A DNA stretch of 14,597 bases. Origin: CAYPGJ01 sp964638515. GTDB lineage: Bacteria; Planctomycetota; Phycisphaerae; Phycisphaerales; UBA1924. This document shows, piece by piece, positions 1-7,052 of this stretch. A model generated the notes under the pieces. It did not search any database. It was not told the origin of the DNA and saw only the letters and a program-made list of their open reading frames with translations. The number at the start of each line of letters is the position of its first letter. Position 1 is the stretch's first letter. The position numbers and the translations under genes are program-made. The stretch is from positions 1 to 14,597 of the forward strand of contig CAZWZL010000050.1 of the NCBI GenBank assembly GCA_964638515.1, given 5' to 3'.

Positions 1-1
1 G

Positions 2-907
2 CGGATGCGCGAGATGATTCTCGCGGAGAACACGGCCGATCGCGAGAAGGCGCTGGCCAAGCTCCTGCCCTTCCAACGCGAGGACTTCATCGGCATCTTC
101 ACCGCCATGGACGGCATGCCGGTCACGGTGCGACTGCTCGACCCGCCGCTGCACGAGTTCCTCCCGCACGATGAAGCCAATCAGAAGATCCTCGCCGACG
201 CGATGAACGTGCCCATCAAGAAGGTGCGCGAGCGCGTGTCGATGCTGCACGAGGCCAACCCGATGCTCGGGCACCGCGGCTGCCGACTGGCCGTGACTTA
301 CCCGGAGATCCTGCGGATGCAGGTCCGCGCGATCGTGGAGGCCATGATCCAGTGCCTCAAGCGGGACGTGAAGGCCCGCCCGGAGATCGAGATCCCGCTC
401 ATCGCCACGCACGAAGAGCTCGCGATCCTGCGCCGAGTCGCGGAGGAGACCATCGCCAAGGTCCGCAATGAGCAGGGCTGGGAGAAGAAGCTCGACATCC
501 CGATCGGCACCATGATTGAAACGCCCCGCGCGGCCCTCGTGGCCGATCGCATCGCCGAGCACGCCGATTTCCTCTCCTTCGGCACCAACGACCTGACGCA
601 GATGACGTTCGGCTTCTCTCGCGACGACATCAACAACTTCCTCCCCCACTACCTCGAGCAGGAGATCCTCGAGAAGGACCCCTTCCAGACGCTGGACCGC
701 AAGGGCGTGGGGCAGCTCGTGACCATGTGCGTCGAGCGGGCCCGCAAGGCCCGGAAGGGCGTCGAGGTCGGCGTGTGCGGCGAGCACGGGGGTGACCCCA
801 ACAGCGTCGAGTTCTTCCATCAGGCGGGGCTGGATTACGTCTCCTGCTCCCCCTTCCGGGTGCCGATCGCCCGGCTGGCCGCGGCCCAGGCCTCCATGCG
901 TTCCTGA
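2..907 (+). CDS. ppdK: Pyruvate phosphate dikinase, C-terminal part (5' truncated)
   Basis: This is the C-terminal third of pyruvate phosphate dikinase, which interconverts pyruvate, ATP and phosphate with phosphoenolpyruvate, AMP and pyrophosphate in the cytosol. The frame is open to the window edge, so the ATG at 5 is internal. About 302 codons remain of a family that normally has roughly 870-900. The segment is the PEP/pyruvate-binding TIM barrel. It has the family stretches GHRGCRLAVTYPEI, IGTMIETPRAAL and FGTNDLTQMTFGFSRDD, and the C-terminal GVCGEHGGDP block, whose Cys (codon 776-778) matches the catalytic cysteine. It ends with SCSPFRVPIARLAAAQA, the usual family end, so the 3' end is intact. 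A 94-bp gap without a convincing terminator separates it from the TPR gene. PEP synthase and PTS enzyme I share the fold, but these motifs are specific to PPDK. Confidence 0.95.
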   Translation, partial: RMREMILAENTADREKALAKLLPFQREDFIGIFTAMDGMPVTVRLLDPPLHEFLPHDEANQKILADAMNVPIKKVRERVSMLHEANPMLGHRGCRLAVTYPEILRMQVRAIVEAMIQCLKRDVKARPEIEIPLIATHEELAILRRVAEETIAKVRNEQGWEKKLDIPIGTMIETPRAALVADRIAEHADFLSFGTNDLTQMTFGFSRDDINNFLPHYLEQEILEKDPFQTLDRKGVGQLVTMCVERARKARKGVEVGVCGEHGGDPNSVEFFHQAGLDYVSCSPFRVPIARLAAAQASMRS

Positions 908-985
908 TCGAGCCCAATTCCTGAAACTCCGGCGCGGGCCGGACGAACAATGCATCCACGCCGCCACGGGCCTCCCGTGCGCGCC

Positions 986-991
986 AAGGAG
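986..991 (+). promoter_or_regulatory. Shine-Dalgarno for the TPR protein
   Basis: AAGGAG lies 10 nt before the ATG at 1002. It decides the start of the TPR gene, because the frame is open further upstream but has no comparable site there. Confidence 0.6.
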
Positions 992-1001
992 CCATAGACC
1001 C

Positions 1002-2042
1002 ATGCAGCCGCTCGCTCACCGTCTCGCCGCCCTCGTCGCCATGACCTGTGTCGCACCCGCCTGGAGCGAGGGCGCGGCCGTGTTCGCGGACGCAGAGGCC
1101 GCGTTCTCGCGGGCCATGCTCGTGGCCGGCAACGGCGAGACCATGTCGCCGGAGGAGGCGTCGGCCGCGAACGCGGTGCTCGCGTCGGCCCTGCAGCAGG
1201 CGCCGAACGCACGATGGGAGCTCGGTCTGGCCCTGGTGGCCTTTGATGCCCGAAAATGGACCGACGCCCAGACGCACGCCGAGCGAGCCACAGAGCTTGA
1301 TCCCACGCTCGCCGACGCTCACTACTGGCTCGGCAACTCGCTGTTCTCAGGCATCAACGAGGTCGGCATGCTCGAGAAGGGCTCGTTCGCGTCGCGCGGG
1401 CGCAAGGCCTACGAACGCGCCATCGAGCTCAATCCGAACTTCATCGGCGCTCGATTCGGGCTGGCGCAGTTCTTCGCCGGCGCGCCCGGCATCGCGGGCG
1501 GCAGCGACAAGAAGGCGAAGCAACAGGCGGAGGCGTTGATCGCGATCGAAGGCGGCGCCATGTGGGGCCACTCGGTGCTCGCGCAGCTGGCCGCGAACGA
1601 CAGCAAGTGGAGCGAGGCGAGCAAGCAGTTCGAGGCCGCTTCCAGCGCCGCGTCGACGGACGATGAACGCATCGGCGTGCTGCGGAGCCATGGCGCGATG
1701 CTGCTGCGGAAGAAGAAGGACGCGGCCGCGGCGCTCCCCATCGCCGAAACGCTGGTGAAGGAGCGGCCCGACGATCTCTCGGCCCGGTACCTGCTCGGGC
1801 TGACCCAGCACGCCCTCAAGAACTACGCGGCCGCCATCGAGTGCTTCACGACGATCCTGGAGACCCGCCCGGACAGCGCCAACCCGCTCTTTGCGCTGGC
1901 CGAATCGCAGCGAGACTCGGGCCTGCTCGGCGCCGCGCTCGCCTCGTTCGAGTCGTTCGCGACCAAGCACGAGAAGGACGATCGCGCCTCGGACGCGAAG
2001 TCAGAAGCCAAGAAGCTGCGCAAGAAGCTGAGCAAGAAGTAG
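1002..2042 (+). CDS. Exported tetratricopeptide-repeat protein
   Basis: A protein of 346 residues. The N-terminus (MQPLAHRLAALVAMTCVAPAWS) looks like a Sec signal peptide with cleavage near residues 20-22, so it probably acts outside the cytoplasmic membrane. The rest is helical and TPR-like. Clear repeat signatures are an A-x-x-x-x-x-A-x-x-L-D-P-x-x-A-x-A-x-Y-x-L-G unit near residues 90-115, a second ending AYERAIELNPNFIGARFGLA, and a third ending TRPDSANPLFALAES. Between them is a GIAGGSDKKAKQQAEAL segment often seen in secreted bacterial TPR proteins. The C-terminus is very lysine-rich. The start follows AAGGAG with 10-nt spacing. TPR domains mediate protein-protein contacts; the partner cannot be inferred. 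The gene is co-oriented with ppdK, but nothing shows a functional link. Confidence 0.85.
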   Translation: MQPLAHRLAALVAMTCVAPAWSEGAAVFADAEAAFSRAMLVAGNGETMSPEEASAANAVLASALQQAPNARWELGLALVAFDARKWTDAQTHAERATELDPTLADAHYWLGNSLFSGINEVGMLEKGSFASRGRKAYERAIELNPNFIGARFGLAQFFAGAPGIAGGSDKKAKQQAEALIAIEGGAMWGHSVLAQLAANDSKWSEASKQFEAASSAASTDDERIGVLRSHGAMLLRKKKDAAAALPIAETLVKERPDDLSARYLLGLTQHALKNYAAAIECFTTILETRPDSANPLFALAESQRDSGLLGAALASFESFATKHEKDDRASDAKSEAKKLRKKLSKK

Positions 2043-2060
2043 CGCCGGTTCCGGGGTTTC

Positions 2061-2092
2061 GGGGTCCGGGGGTCCGGGGGTCCGGGGGTCCG
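2061..2092 (+). repeat. Four tandem copies of GGGGTCCG (G-quadruplex-forming motif)
   Basis: Four exact 8-bp units follow each other in the gap between the convergent TPR and lipoprotein genes. On the + strand they give four runs of 4-5 G separated by 3-nt TCC loops, with another GGGG run just upstream (2053-2056 region). This fits the classical intramolecular G-quadruplex pattern. The gap has no other terminator-like hairpin, so the repeat may help end transcription of the TPR gene; that role is inference. Confidence 0.8.
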
Positions 2093-2098
2093 GTCGGC

Positions 2099-2500
2099 CT
2101 ACCGCTTCTCGCGGAGCCGGGCTTCGATCTGATTGAGCATCTCGCGCATCGCGGGCTCATCCCCCAAGGGCCCGACGAAGAGACGCAGTCGCGTGATGTA
2201 CTGACCATCGCGAAACGTCTCGACTTTCACCTGGTGTCCCCGCGCCGTGACGGCCTCGATGACGCCCTCGCGCGCGTCCGACACGTGCCGGCTCACGACG
2301 TACCCGTAGTCCTCGCGCACCACCGACAGCGCGGTGTCGTGCGCGGTGCGCAGATCGGCCGAGACCAGCGCCTCCAACCGCCGGTCCACCGTGAGCGTGT
2401 AGGGCTTGCCCGTGCGCGTGGTGTTTGAGCAGCCGGGAGCGCCGTTCAGAGTCATCACGCCCATCAGAATCGCCGCGAGCCAGTCACGTCCGTGCGCCAT
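2099..2500 (-). CDS. Small predicted lipoprotein, function unknown
   Basis: A protein of 133 residues. It starts with a hydrophobic segment (LAAILMGVMTL) ending in APGC at residues 21-24, which resembles a lipobox. It is therefore probably cleaved by signal peptidase II and lipid-anchored through Cys24. The remaining ~110 residues are soluble, charged and alternating, for example GVIEAVTARGHQVKVETF and YITRLRLFVGP, which suggests a small beta-rich domain. The size and pattern recall the DUF3568-type small lipoproteins, but I cannot confirm membership. AAGGGA lies 6-7 nt before the ATG, and a TATAGT -10 box lies about 30 bp upstream, inside the gap after trpC, so it probably has its own transcript. 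No function is assigned. Confidence 0.75.
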   Translation of the reverse strand: MAHGRDWLAAILMGVMTLNGAPGCSNTTRTGKPYTLTVDRRLEALVSADLRTAHDTALSVVREDYGYVVSRHVSDAREGVIEAVTARGHQVKVETFRDGQYITRLRLFVGPLGDEPAMREMLNQIEARLREKR

Positions 2501-2529
2501 GCGAAGTCCCTTCGGTTGAAAGCGGCGGG

Positions 2530-2535
2530 ACTATA
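2530..2535 (-). promoter_or_regulatory. Putative -10 box (TATAGT) for the small lipoprotein gene
   Basis: TATAGT on the minus strand, in the context GGGTATAGTCCCGCC, is close to the sigma-70 consensus TATAAT. A weak CTGACC lies 18 nt upstream as a possible -35. The leader to the ATG at 2500 would be about 20-25 nt and contains the SD. Confidence 0.45.
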
Positions 2536-2555
2536 CCCACCTCCGCGCCGCGCGG

Positions 2556-3413
2556 TCAGGCGCTCGGTCGCGCCAGCAGCTCGGCGAGCGCATCCCCCGG
2601 AGCGCTCTGACGCATCAGCGATTCCCCCACGAGCGCGATTCTCACCCCCTGCGACCGCAGCAGCGTGAGGTCCCGGGGCGTGCGGATGCCGGATTCGGAG
2701 ACCAGGATCGACCGATCCTCCACGAGGTCCACCAGCCGCAGCGTGTGCGAGACGTCGGTCGTCATCGAGTCCAGATTCCGGTTGTTGATCCCGAGAAGGC
2801 AGTAGGAGCGGTTGGGAAACCCGATGTGCGGACGCACCCGCAGCAGATTCTCCACCGAATGCACCTCCAGCAGCGTGGTGAGCCCCAGCTGCTGCGCGAG
2901 GATCATCAGATCGAGAATCTCGCCCTCCGTCAGGCACTCCGCGATGAGCAGAATCGCGTCCGCCCCGGCCGCGCGGGATTCCCACACCTGCCACGGGTCC
3001 ACGATGAAGTCCTTGCGCAGCACGGGGAGGGGCACGGCGTCGCGGATGCGATGGATGAACTCCAGCCGCCCCGCGAAGAAGGGCTCGTCGGTGAGACAGG
3101 AGATGGCCGCGGCGCCGGCCCGGTGATACTGTCGGGCGATCGGCGCGGGGTCCCAGGGCTCCGCCGCGTACTCGGGCCGCAGCCAGCCGCCCCCCTCTCG
3201 AACCGATGGGCTCTTCCGCTTGATCTCCGCGATGATCGACGTGTGCAGGCCGCTGGGGTGCTTGGTGAGCGCCCCGAAGAAGTTGCGCGGGCGCCCCAGC
3301 TCGCCAATCCGCTCCTGCAGCGCGTCGAGCGTGGTTTCGCTCTTTCGACGCGCGATCTCGTCCCGCTTGGCGGCGACGATCTGTTCGAGCGTAATCGCGG
3401 GTGGCGTCGTCAT
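2556..3413 (-). CDS. trpC: Indole-3-glycerol-phosphate synthase
   Basis: A protein of 285 residues that closes the indole ring in tryptophan synthesis, converting CdRP to indole-3-glycerol phosphate with loss of CO2 and water. It is a (beta/alpha)8 barrel with all expected active-site residues: Glu63 and Lys65 in AEIKRKSPS, Lys134 in VLRKDF, Glu183 in LLEVH, Asn210 in GINNRN, Glu240 and Ser241 in VSESGI, and the phosphate-binding LVGESLMR near the C-terminus. The N-terminal LEQIVAAKRDEIARRK is the usual TrpC helix. The loop after SPS is about nine residues longer than usual (residues 71-87). The ATG overlaps the possible upstream start of the divergent protease gene in CATG, and no SD is visible. 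No other trp biosynthesis gene is adjacent; trpS lies 1 kb away. Confidence 0.95.
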   Translation of the reverse strand: MTTPPAITLEQIVAAKRDEIARRKSETTLDALQERIGELGRPRNFFGALTKHPSGLHTSIIAEIKRKSPSVREGGGWLRPEYAAEPWDPAPIARQYHRAGAAAISCLTDEPFFAGRLEFIHRIRDAVPLPVLRKDFIVDPWQVWESRAAGADAILLIAECLTEGEILDLMILAQQLGLTTLLEVHSVENLLRVRPHIGFPNRSYCLLGINNRNLDSMTTDVSHTLRLVDLVEDRSILVSESGIRTPRDLTLLRSQGVRIALVGESLMRQSAPGDALAELLARPSA

Positions 3414-3432
3414 GGGCGGAAACAGCGTCGCG

Positions 3433-4425
3433 ATGGCGGCCGACTATTCATCGGCCCAACCCGCGGCGCAGGCCAGCGTGGAGGGCACAGTTGTAGGCGC
3501 TCCGCCCGAGGCCGCCCTGCAGCCCCCTTCGCCCGCCACCACTTCCTCGTCCGTGGCCGACGCCCGCCACACCCTGGTGCTGGGCATCGTCGCCCTGGTC
3601 GCGCTCCTCTCGATCTGGCACACCCGCACGCTGGACGAGTCGCGCCTGCGGCCCCGCACCGACGCGCTCGCCGCCCCCCCCCTGCTCTTCATGGCCGCCG
3701 CGTTCGCCGCGTGGTCCGCCTGGCAGATCGGTGGGTCGGTGGCCGCGGGCAACCCGGGCGCGGCCCCCGGGCCCGCCACGCGCGACGGCGCGCTCGTCAT
3801 CCTCTCCGCGTACGGGGTCGGGTTCTTCGCGGTCGTTTCGTTGCTGCTGCTGGCGCCGCCCTTGCGGTCCGTCATCGGGCTGCGCCCGAGATGGCGCGAC
3901 CTGCTCGTCGCCCCCGCGGCCCTGGCCATCGCGCTGCCACTCGTGCTCCTCACGACGCTTCTTGGGCGCGCGCTCGCCGCGTGGCTCGCGTCCCGCCAGG
4001 GCTTGCCCACCCCCGACTCGCTCGCGCACCAGGCCTTGCGGGAACTCTTCGCGCCCGATGCAGCGCACGGCCTCTGGTGGTGGGTCTCGGTCGCGCTCAT
4101 CGCGCTGGCCGCGCCCGCCTTCGAAGAGTTTGTCTATCGCGCCTTTCTGCAGACCTCGTTCATCCGCGCCGCTCGTGCGATCCTGCCCGCGCGCGCCACA
4201 CCCGCCCGCTTCGGCCCGGTGTGGCTGGGCATCGTCGCCACATCGGTCATCTTCGCCCTGGCCCACGTCGGCGCCGCGCCGTGGTACGCCATGCCGGGGC
4301 TGTTCCTGTTCGGCGTCGCGCTGGGGGTGGCGTACGAGCGGACGGGGCGCATCGGCGTGCCGATCCTGATGCACGCGGGCTTCAACACGATCAACCTGTT
4401 CCTGGCGGCGATGATCACGCCCTGA
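3433..4425 (+). CDS. CPBP (CAAX/Abi-type) family intramembrane metalloprotease
   Basis: A protein of about 330 residues with a polar Ala/Pro/Ser-rich N-terminus and about eight hydrophobic segments. It has the three signatures of the CPBP family (Rce1-like glutamate intramembrane proteases): FEEFVYR with Glu231, Glu232 and Arg236; FALAHVG with His278; and HAGFNTIN with His314 and Asn318. These residues would form the catalytic site within the membrane. The family includes CAAX prenyl proteases, bacteriocin self-immunity proteins and processing enzymes of unknown substrate; the substrate here cannot be told. The start is uncertain: an in-frame ATG at 3412 overlaps the trpC start codon, whereas the ATG at 3433 avoids it. 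Neither has a strong SD, only GGCGGA about 12 nt before 3433. trpS begins 37 bp downstream with its own -10-like box. Confidence 0.85.
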   Translation: MAADYSSAQPAAQASVEGTVVGAPPEAALQPPSPATTSSSVADARHTLVLGIVALVALLSIWHTRTLDESRLRPRTDALAAPPLLFMAAAFAAWSAWQIGGSVAAGNPGAAPGPATRDGALVILSAYGVGFFAVVSLLLLAPPLRSVIGLRPRWRDLLVAPAALAIALPLVLLTTLLGRALAAWLASRQGLPTPDSLAHQALRELFAPDAAHGLWWWVSVALIALAAPAFEEFVYRAFLQTSFIRAARAILPARATPARFGPVWLGIVATSVIFALAHVGAAPWYAMPGLFLFGVALGVAYERTGRIGVPILMHAGFNTINLFLAAMITP

Positions 4426-4447
4426 CGCGCCTCCACCGCCCGTCCGC

Positions 4448-4453
4448 TAGTCT
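4448..4453 (+). promoter_or_regulatory. Putative -10 box (TAGTCT) directly before trpS
   Basis: TAGTCT ends 9 nt before the trpS ATG at 4463. Transcription starting about 7 nt downstream would give a near-leaderless mRNA, which agrees with the absence of any SD in this gap. This is pattern-based only. Confidence 0.3.
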
Positions 4454-4462
4454 GTGCCCCCC

Positions 4463-5533
4463 ATGAGCGCGACCAAGCCCCGCATCCTGACCGGAGACAC
4501 CCCCACCGGCGCCCTGCACCTGGGCCACTGGGTGGGCTCGCTCGAAAACCGCGTCCGCCTGCAGGACGAGTACGAGTGTTTCTTCCTGCTGGCCAACATG
4601 CACGCGTTCACCACGCGCTCGGACAAGCCCGACGACATCCGTCGCGACACCATCGAGATCGTGCGCGACTGGCTCGCCGCGGGCATCGATCCCGACCGCG
4701 CTTGCGTCGTCCTCCAGACCGAGATTCCCGCCATCGCAGAGCTCTCGTGGTTTTTCGCGATGCTCCTGCCGTTCAACCGCGTGATGCGCAACCCCACGCT
4801 CAAGACGGAGATCGAATCCAAAAACCTCGGCGACCATTACTCCTTCGGCTTCCCCATGTACGCCGTGGGCCAGTGCGCCGACATCCTCGCCTTCCGCCCG
4901 GACCTCGTGCCCGTCGGGGAAGACCAGGTCGCGCACATCGAGATGTGCCGCGAGGTCGCGCGTCGATTCGATCAGCAGTACTGCAATGTCGATCCCAAGA
5001 CGGAAGACCCGGACTACCCCAAGGCCGGCGGGCTCTTCCCCATCCCCAGCGCGCTCGTCGGGCGCGTGGGCCGGCTTGTCGGCGTCGACGGCAAGCAGAA
5101 GATGTCCAAGTCTCTCAACAACGCCATCTTCCTCTCCGACACGCCCAAAGAAGTGAAAAAGAAGGTCGGCCAGATCTTCACCGGCCGTCAGTCCATGACC
5201 GAGCCCGGCGACATCAACAACTCCCTCTTCCAGTACGTCCGCACGTTCATCCACGACGAAGCCAAGGTCAAGGACCTCGAGAGCCGCTACTCCCGCGGCG
5301 ACAACATCGGCGACGGCCATGTCAAGCAGGACGTCGCCGACGCCATCAACGCCATGCTTGAGCCCATGCGCGAGCGCCGCGCCGCCTACGACGGACCCGC
5401 CGGCGAAAAGAAGATCATCGACATCATCAAGGACGGCACGGCCCGCGCGAACAAGGTTGCCGAGGAAACGCTCGAACGAGCGAAAGACTCCATGCGCCTC
5501 AAGTTCTGGTCGCGCTCGATCGACGCGCGCTGA
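4463..5533 (+). CDS. trpS: Tryptophanyl-tRNA synthetase
   Basis: A class I aminoacyl-tRNA synthetase of 356 residues that charges tRNA-Trp. The HIGH-type signature is HLGH at residues 19-22, inside TGDTPTGALHLGHWVGSL, and the KMSKS loop is residues 213-217 (GKQKMSKSLNNAI). Typical TrpRS segments include SWFFAMLLPFNRVMRNP, SFGFPMYAVGQCADILAF and VGEDQVAHIEMCREVARRF. The C-terminal helical anticodon-binding part is complete, with MLEPMRERRAAY as the usual end motif. The length is normal for a bacterial enzyme. The ATG at 4463 was chosen; a GTG three codons upstream (4454) is possible but overlaps the putative -10 box. No SD is seen. It ends at a perfect hairpin shared with the convergent MFS gene. 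Confidence 0.95.
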   Translation: MSATKPRILTGDTPTGALHLGHWVGSLENRVRLQDEYECFFLLANMHAFTTRSDKPDDIRRDTIEIVRDWLAAGIDPDRACVVLQTEIPAIAELSWFFAMLLPFNRVMRNPTLKTEIESKNLGDHYSFGFPMYAVGQCADILAFRPDLVPVGEDQVAHIEMCREVARRFDQQYCNVDPKTEDPDYPKAGGLFPIPSALVGRVGRLVGVDGKQKMSKSLNNAIFLSDTPKEVKKKVGQIFTGRQSMTEPGDINNSLFQYVRTFIHDEAKVKDLESRYSRGDNIGDGHVKQDVADAINAMLEPMRERRAAYDGPAGEKKIIDIIKDGTARANKVAEETLERAKDSMRLKFWSRSIDAR

Positions 5534-5554
5534 GCGGGCCGTTCCCGCCCGCTC
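5532..5554. terminator. Hairpin between convergent trpS and MFS genes
   Basis: GAGCGGGC and GCCCGCTC form a perfect 8-bp stem with a 7-nt loop. It begins inside the trpS stop codon and ends 3 bp before the MFS stop. There is no T-tract on either strand, so it may act as a bidirectional 3'-end stabiliser or a weak terminator. Confidence 0.5.
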
Positions 5555-5557
5555 GCA

Positions 5558-6982
5558 TCAGCGATGGTCCGCGATCGCCCGCAGCGTCTTCCCCGACATC
5601 ATGGCCGAGAGCAGGGCCGAGCCCAGCAGCAACGATGCGAACCACATGAACGCCGCGTCGATCCGCCCCGCGGGCAGGCTCGGCGCCGCCTTGATCGACG
5701 CCCCCAGGAACACCGGCGCGATCACCGGCGCCAGCGCCGACACCGCCCACCCCGCCCCCATCATCAGGCTCGACGCCAGCCCCGTGTTCCCCGGCAACAG
5801 CCGCTGCGCCATGGAGATCGACAGCGGGATCGTCGCGCCGAATCCGATGGCGCACAGCACGGCCATGCCGTACGCGGGCCAGTAGCCCAGCCCCGCACCC
5901 ACGCCCCAGTTCCCCACCATCGACAGCGTTCCCATGCTCAGCGCGCCCGCGAGCGACACGCCCACGAGGCACACCTTCTCGCGCCCGGGCTTCACGTACC
6001 GCCCCACGAGCAGCCCGAACACGCCCATGCCCACGGTCATGGCGGCCGCGAGATTCCCCGACAGCTTCGCGGCGAGCGCGGGCGAGGCGGGGATCTTGGA
6101 CGCGGCCCACACGTTGAACATCACCAGCGCCCCGATGTTCACGATAAACCGCAAGCAGTTCTGCAGACCCAGCAGCCACACCGCCGTCCATCGGGCTGAC
6201 CGCTCCTCGCGCGGCAGCGCCGCCGTCACCTCGCGGTGGTTGTCGTGCCGGTGCGGCACGCGCCGAAGCAGGAAGAACAGGCCCACGGCTACGGCCGCGC
6301 TGGGCGGCACGAGCCAGAGCAGGTGCGTCAGGCCGAAGGCCGCGTTGATGCGCGAGGAGATGATCGGCCCCAGCGCCTGCCCGACCATGCCGGCCGCGAA
6401 GAACAGCGCCAGCGCCCACGCACGTCCGAGGTGCGCCCGCCCGCCGATCTGCCCGGCGAGCGCGGCGCCGATGGGGTGGTACATCCCGGTGCCGATCACG
6501 CCCACGATGATCAGGGCGCACAACTGCCAGAAGTTCTGCGCGAGCCCCATGGCCGAGAGGCACGAGGCGCCCAGCAGGAGGCCCAGCGGCGCGCAGATGC
6601 GCGTGTCGAAGCGGTCCGTGAGCCACGCGAAGAAGGGCTGGAGCGAGCCGGAGAAGATAGGCGTCAGCATGTACACGGCGCTGATCTGCCCGGCCGTGAG
6701 ACGCAGCCGGTCCTCCAGCACGAGCATGAGCGTCGTGGTGAAGATCGGGAAGATGTCGATCACGGCGTGCGAGGCGTTCAGGTACCAGAACCGCCGTCGC
6801 GCCTGCCCCCGCCACTGCGGCTCCGACACGGCCATGGCCGCGACCGACGCGGGCGACTCCGCGCGCGCGGGCCCGTGATGCGCAACGGCCGCGCCGTCCG
6901 GCGGCGACACGCGCGCCGGCTCTCGCGGCGCCAACGTCTCTGGGGGGAGAGTCACGGTGGCAACAGTAGGCAGGGAGGACAC
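5558..6982 (-). CDS. MFS transporter, fosmidomycin-resistance (Fsr)-like
   Basis: A 474-residue major facilitator protein with about 12 hydrophobic segments and a basic central loop (residues ~235-260, RRVPHRHDNHRE). The motif A-like WLTDRFDTR lies at ~120-128. The segment GTGMYHPIGAALAG, with His169-Pro170, resembles the FHPxG signature of Fsr-type exporters, hence the name; the substrate is not known. The predicted start is GTG 6982. The first 49 residues are Ala/Pro-rich and polar. An internal ATG at 6835 (MAVSEPQWRG) begins just before the first membrane helix and is a credible alternative. The mdh terminator lies just upstream (6997-7024), so the gene must be transcribed from a promoter within or just after that hairpin. 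Confidence 0.8.
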   Translation of the reverse strand: MSSLPTVATVTLPPETLAPREPARVSPPDGAAVAHHGPARAESPASVAAMAVSEPQWRGQARRRFWYLNASHAVIDIFPIFTTTLMLVLEDRLRLTAGQISAVYMLTPIFSGSLQPFFAWLTDRFDTRICAPLGLLLGASCLSAMGLAQNFWQLCALIIVGVIGTGMYHPIGAALAGQIGGRAHLGRAWALALFFAAGMVGQALGPIISSRINAAFGLTHLLWLVPPSAAVAVGLFFLLRRVPHRHDNHREVTAALPREERSARWTAVWLLGLQNCLRFIVNIGALVMFNVWAASKIPASPALAAKLSGNLAAAMTVGMGVFGLLVGRYVKPGREKVCLVGVSLAGALSMGTLSMVGNWGVGAGLGYWPAYGMAVLCAIGFGATIPLSISMAQRLLPGNTGLASSLMMGAGWAVSALAPVIAPVFLGASIKAAPSLPAGRIDAAFMWFASLLLGSALLSAMMSGKTLRAIADHR

Positions 6983-6996
6983 ACGCTCATCAACTC

Positions 6997-7024
6997 AAAG
7001 AAAAGCGGGCTCCTCGGCCCGCTT
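6997..7024 (-). terminator. Intrinsic terminator of mdh
   Basis: On the minus strand AAGCGGGC, a 6-nt loop and GCCCGCTT form a perfect 8-bp GC-rich stem. It is followed immediately by a T-rich tail (TTTTCTTT counting the end of the stem). It lies 28 nt after the mdh stop codon, a textbook Rho-independent terminator. Confidence 0.9.
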
Positions 7025-7052
7025 CATCTTGACGCCGTTGTCGAGATGGACG

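Noticed and set aside
2745..4466. 573-codon + strand frame across trpC and the protease gene
   Set aside because: It is an Arg/Pro-rich shadow crossing two real genes with strong motifs in other frames.
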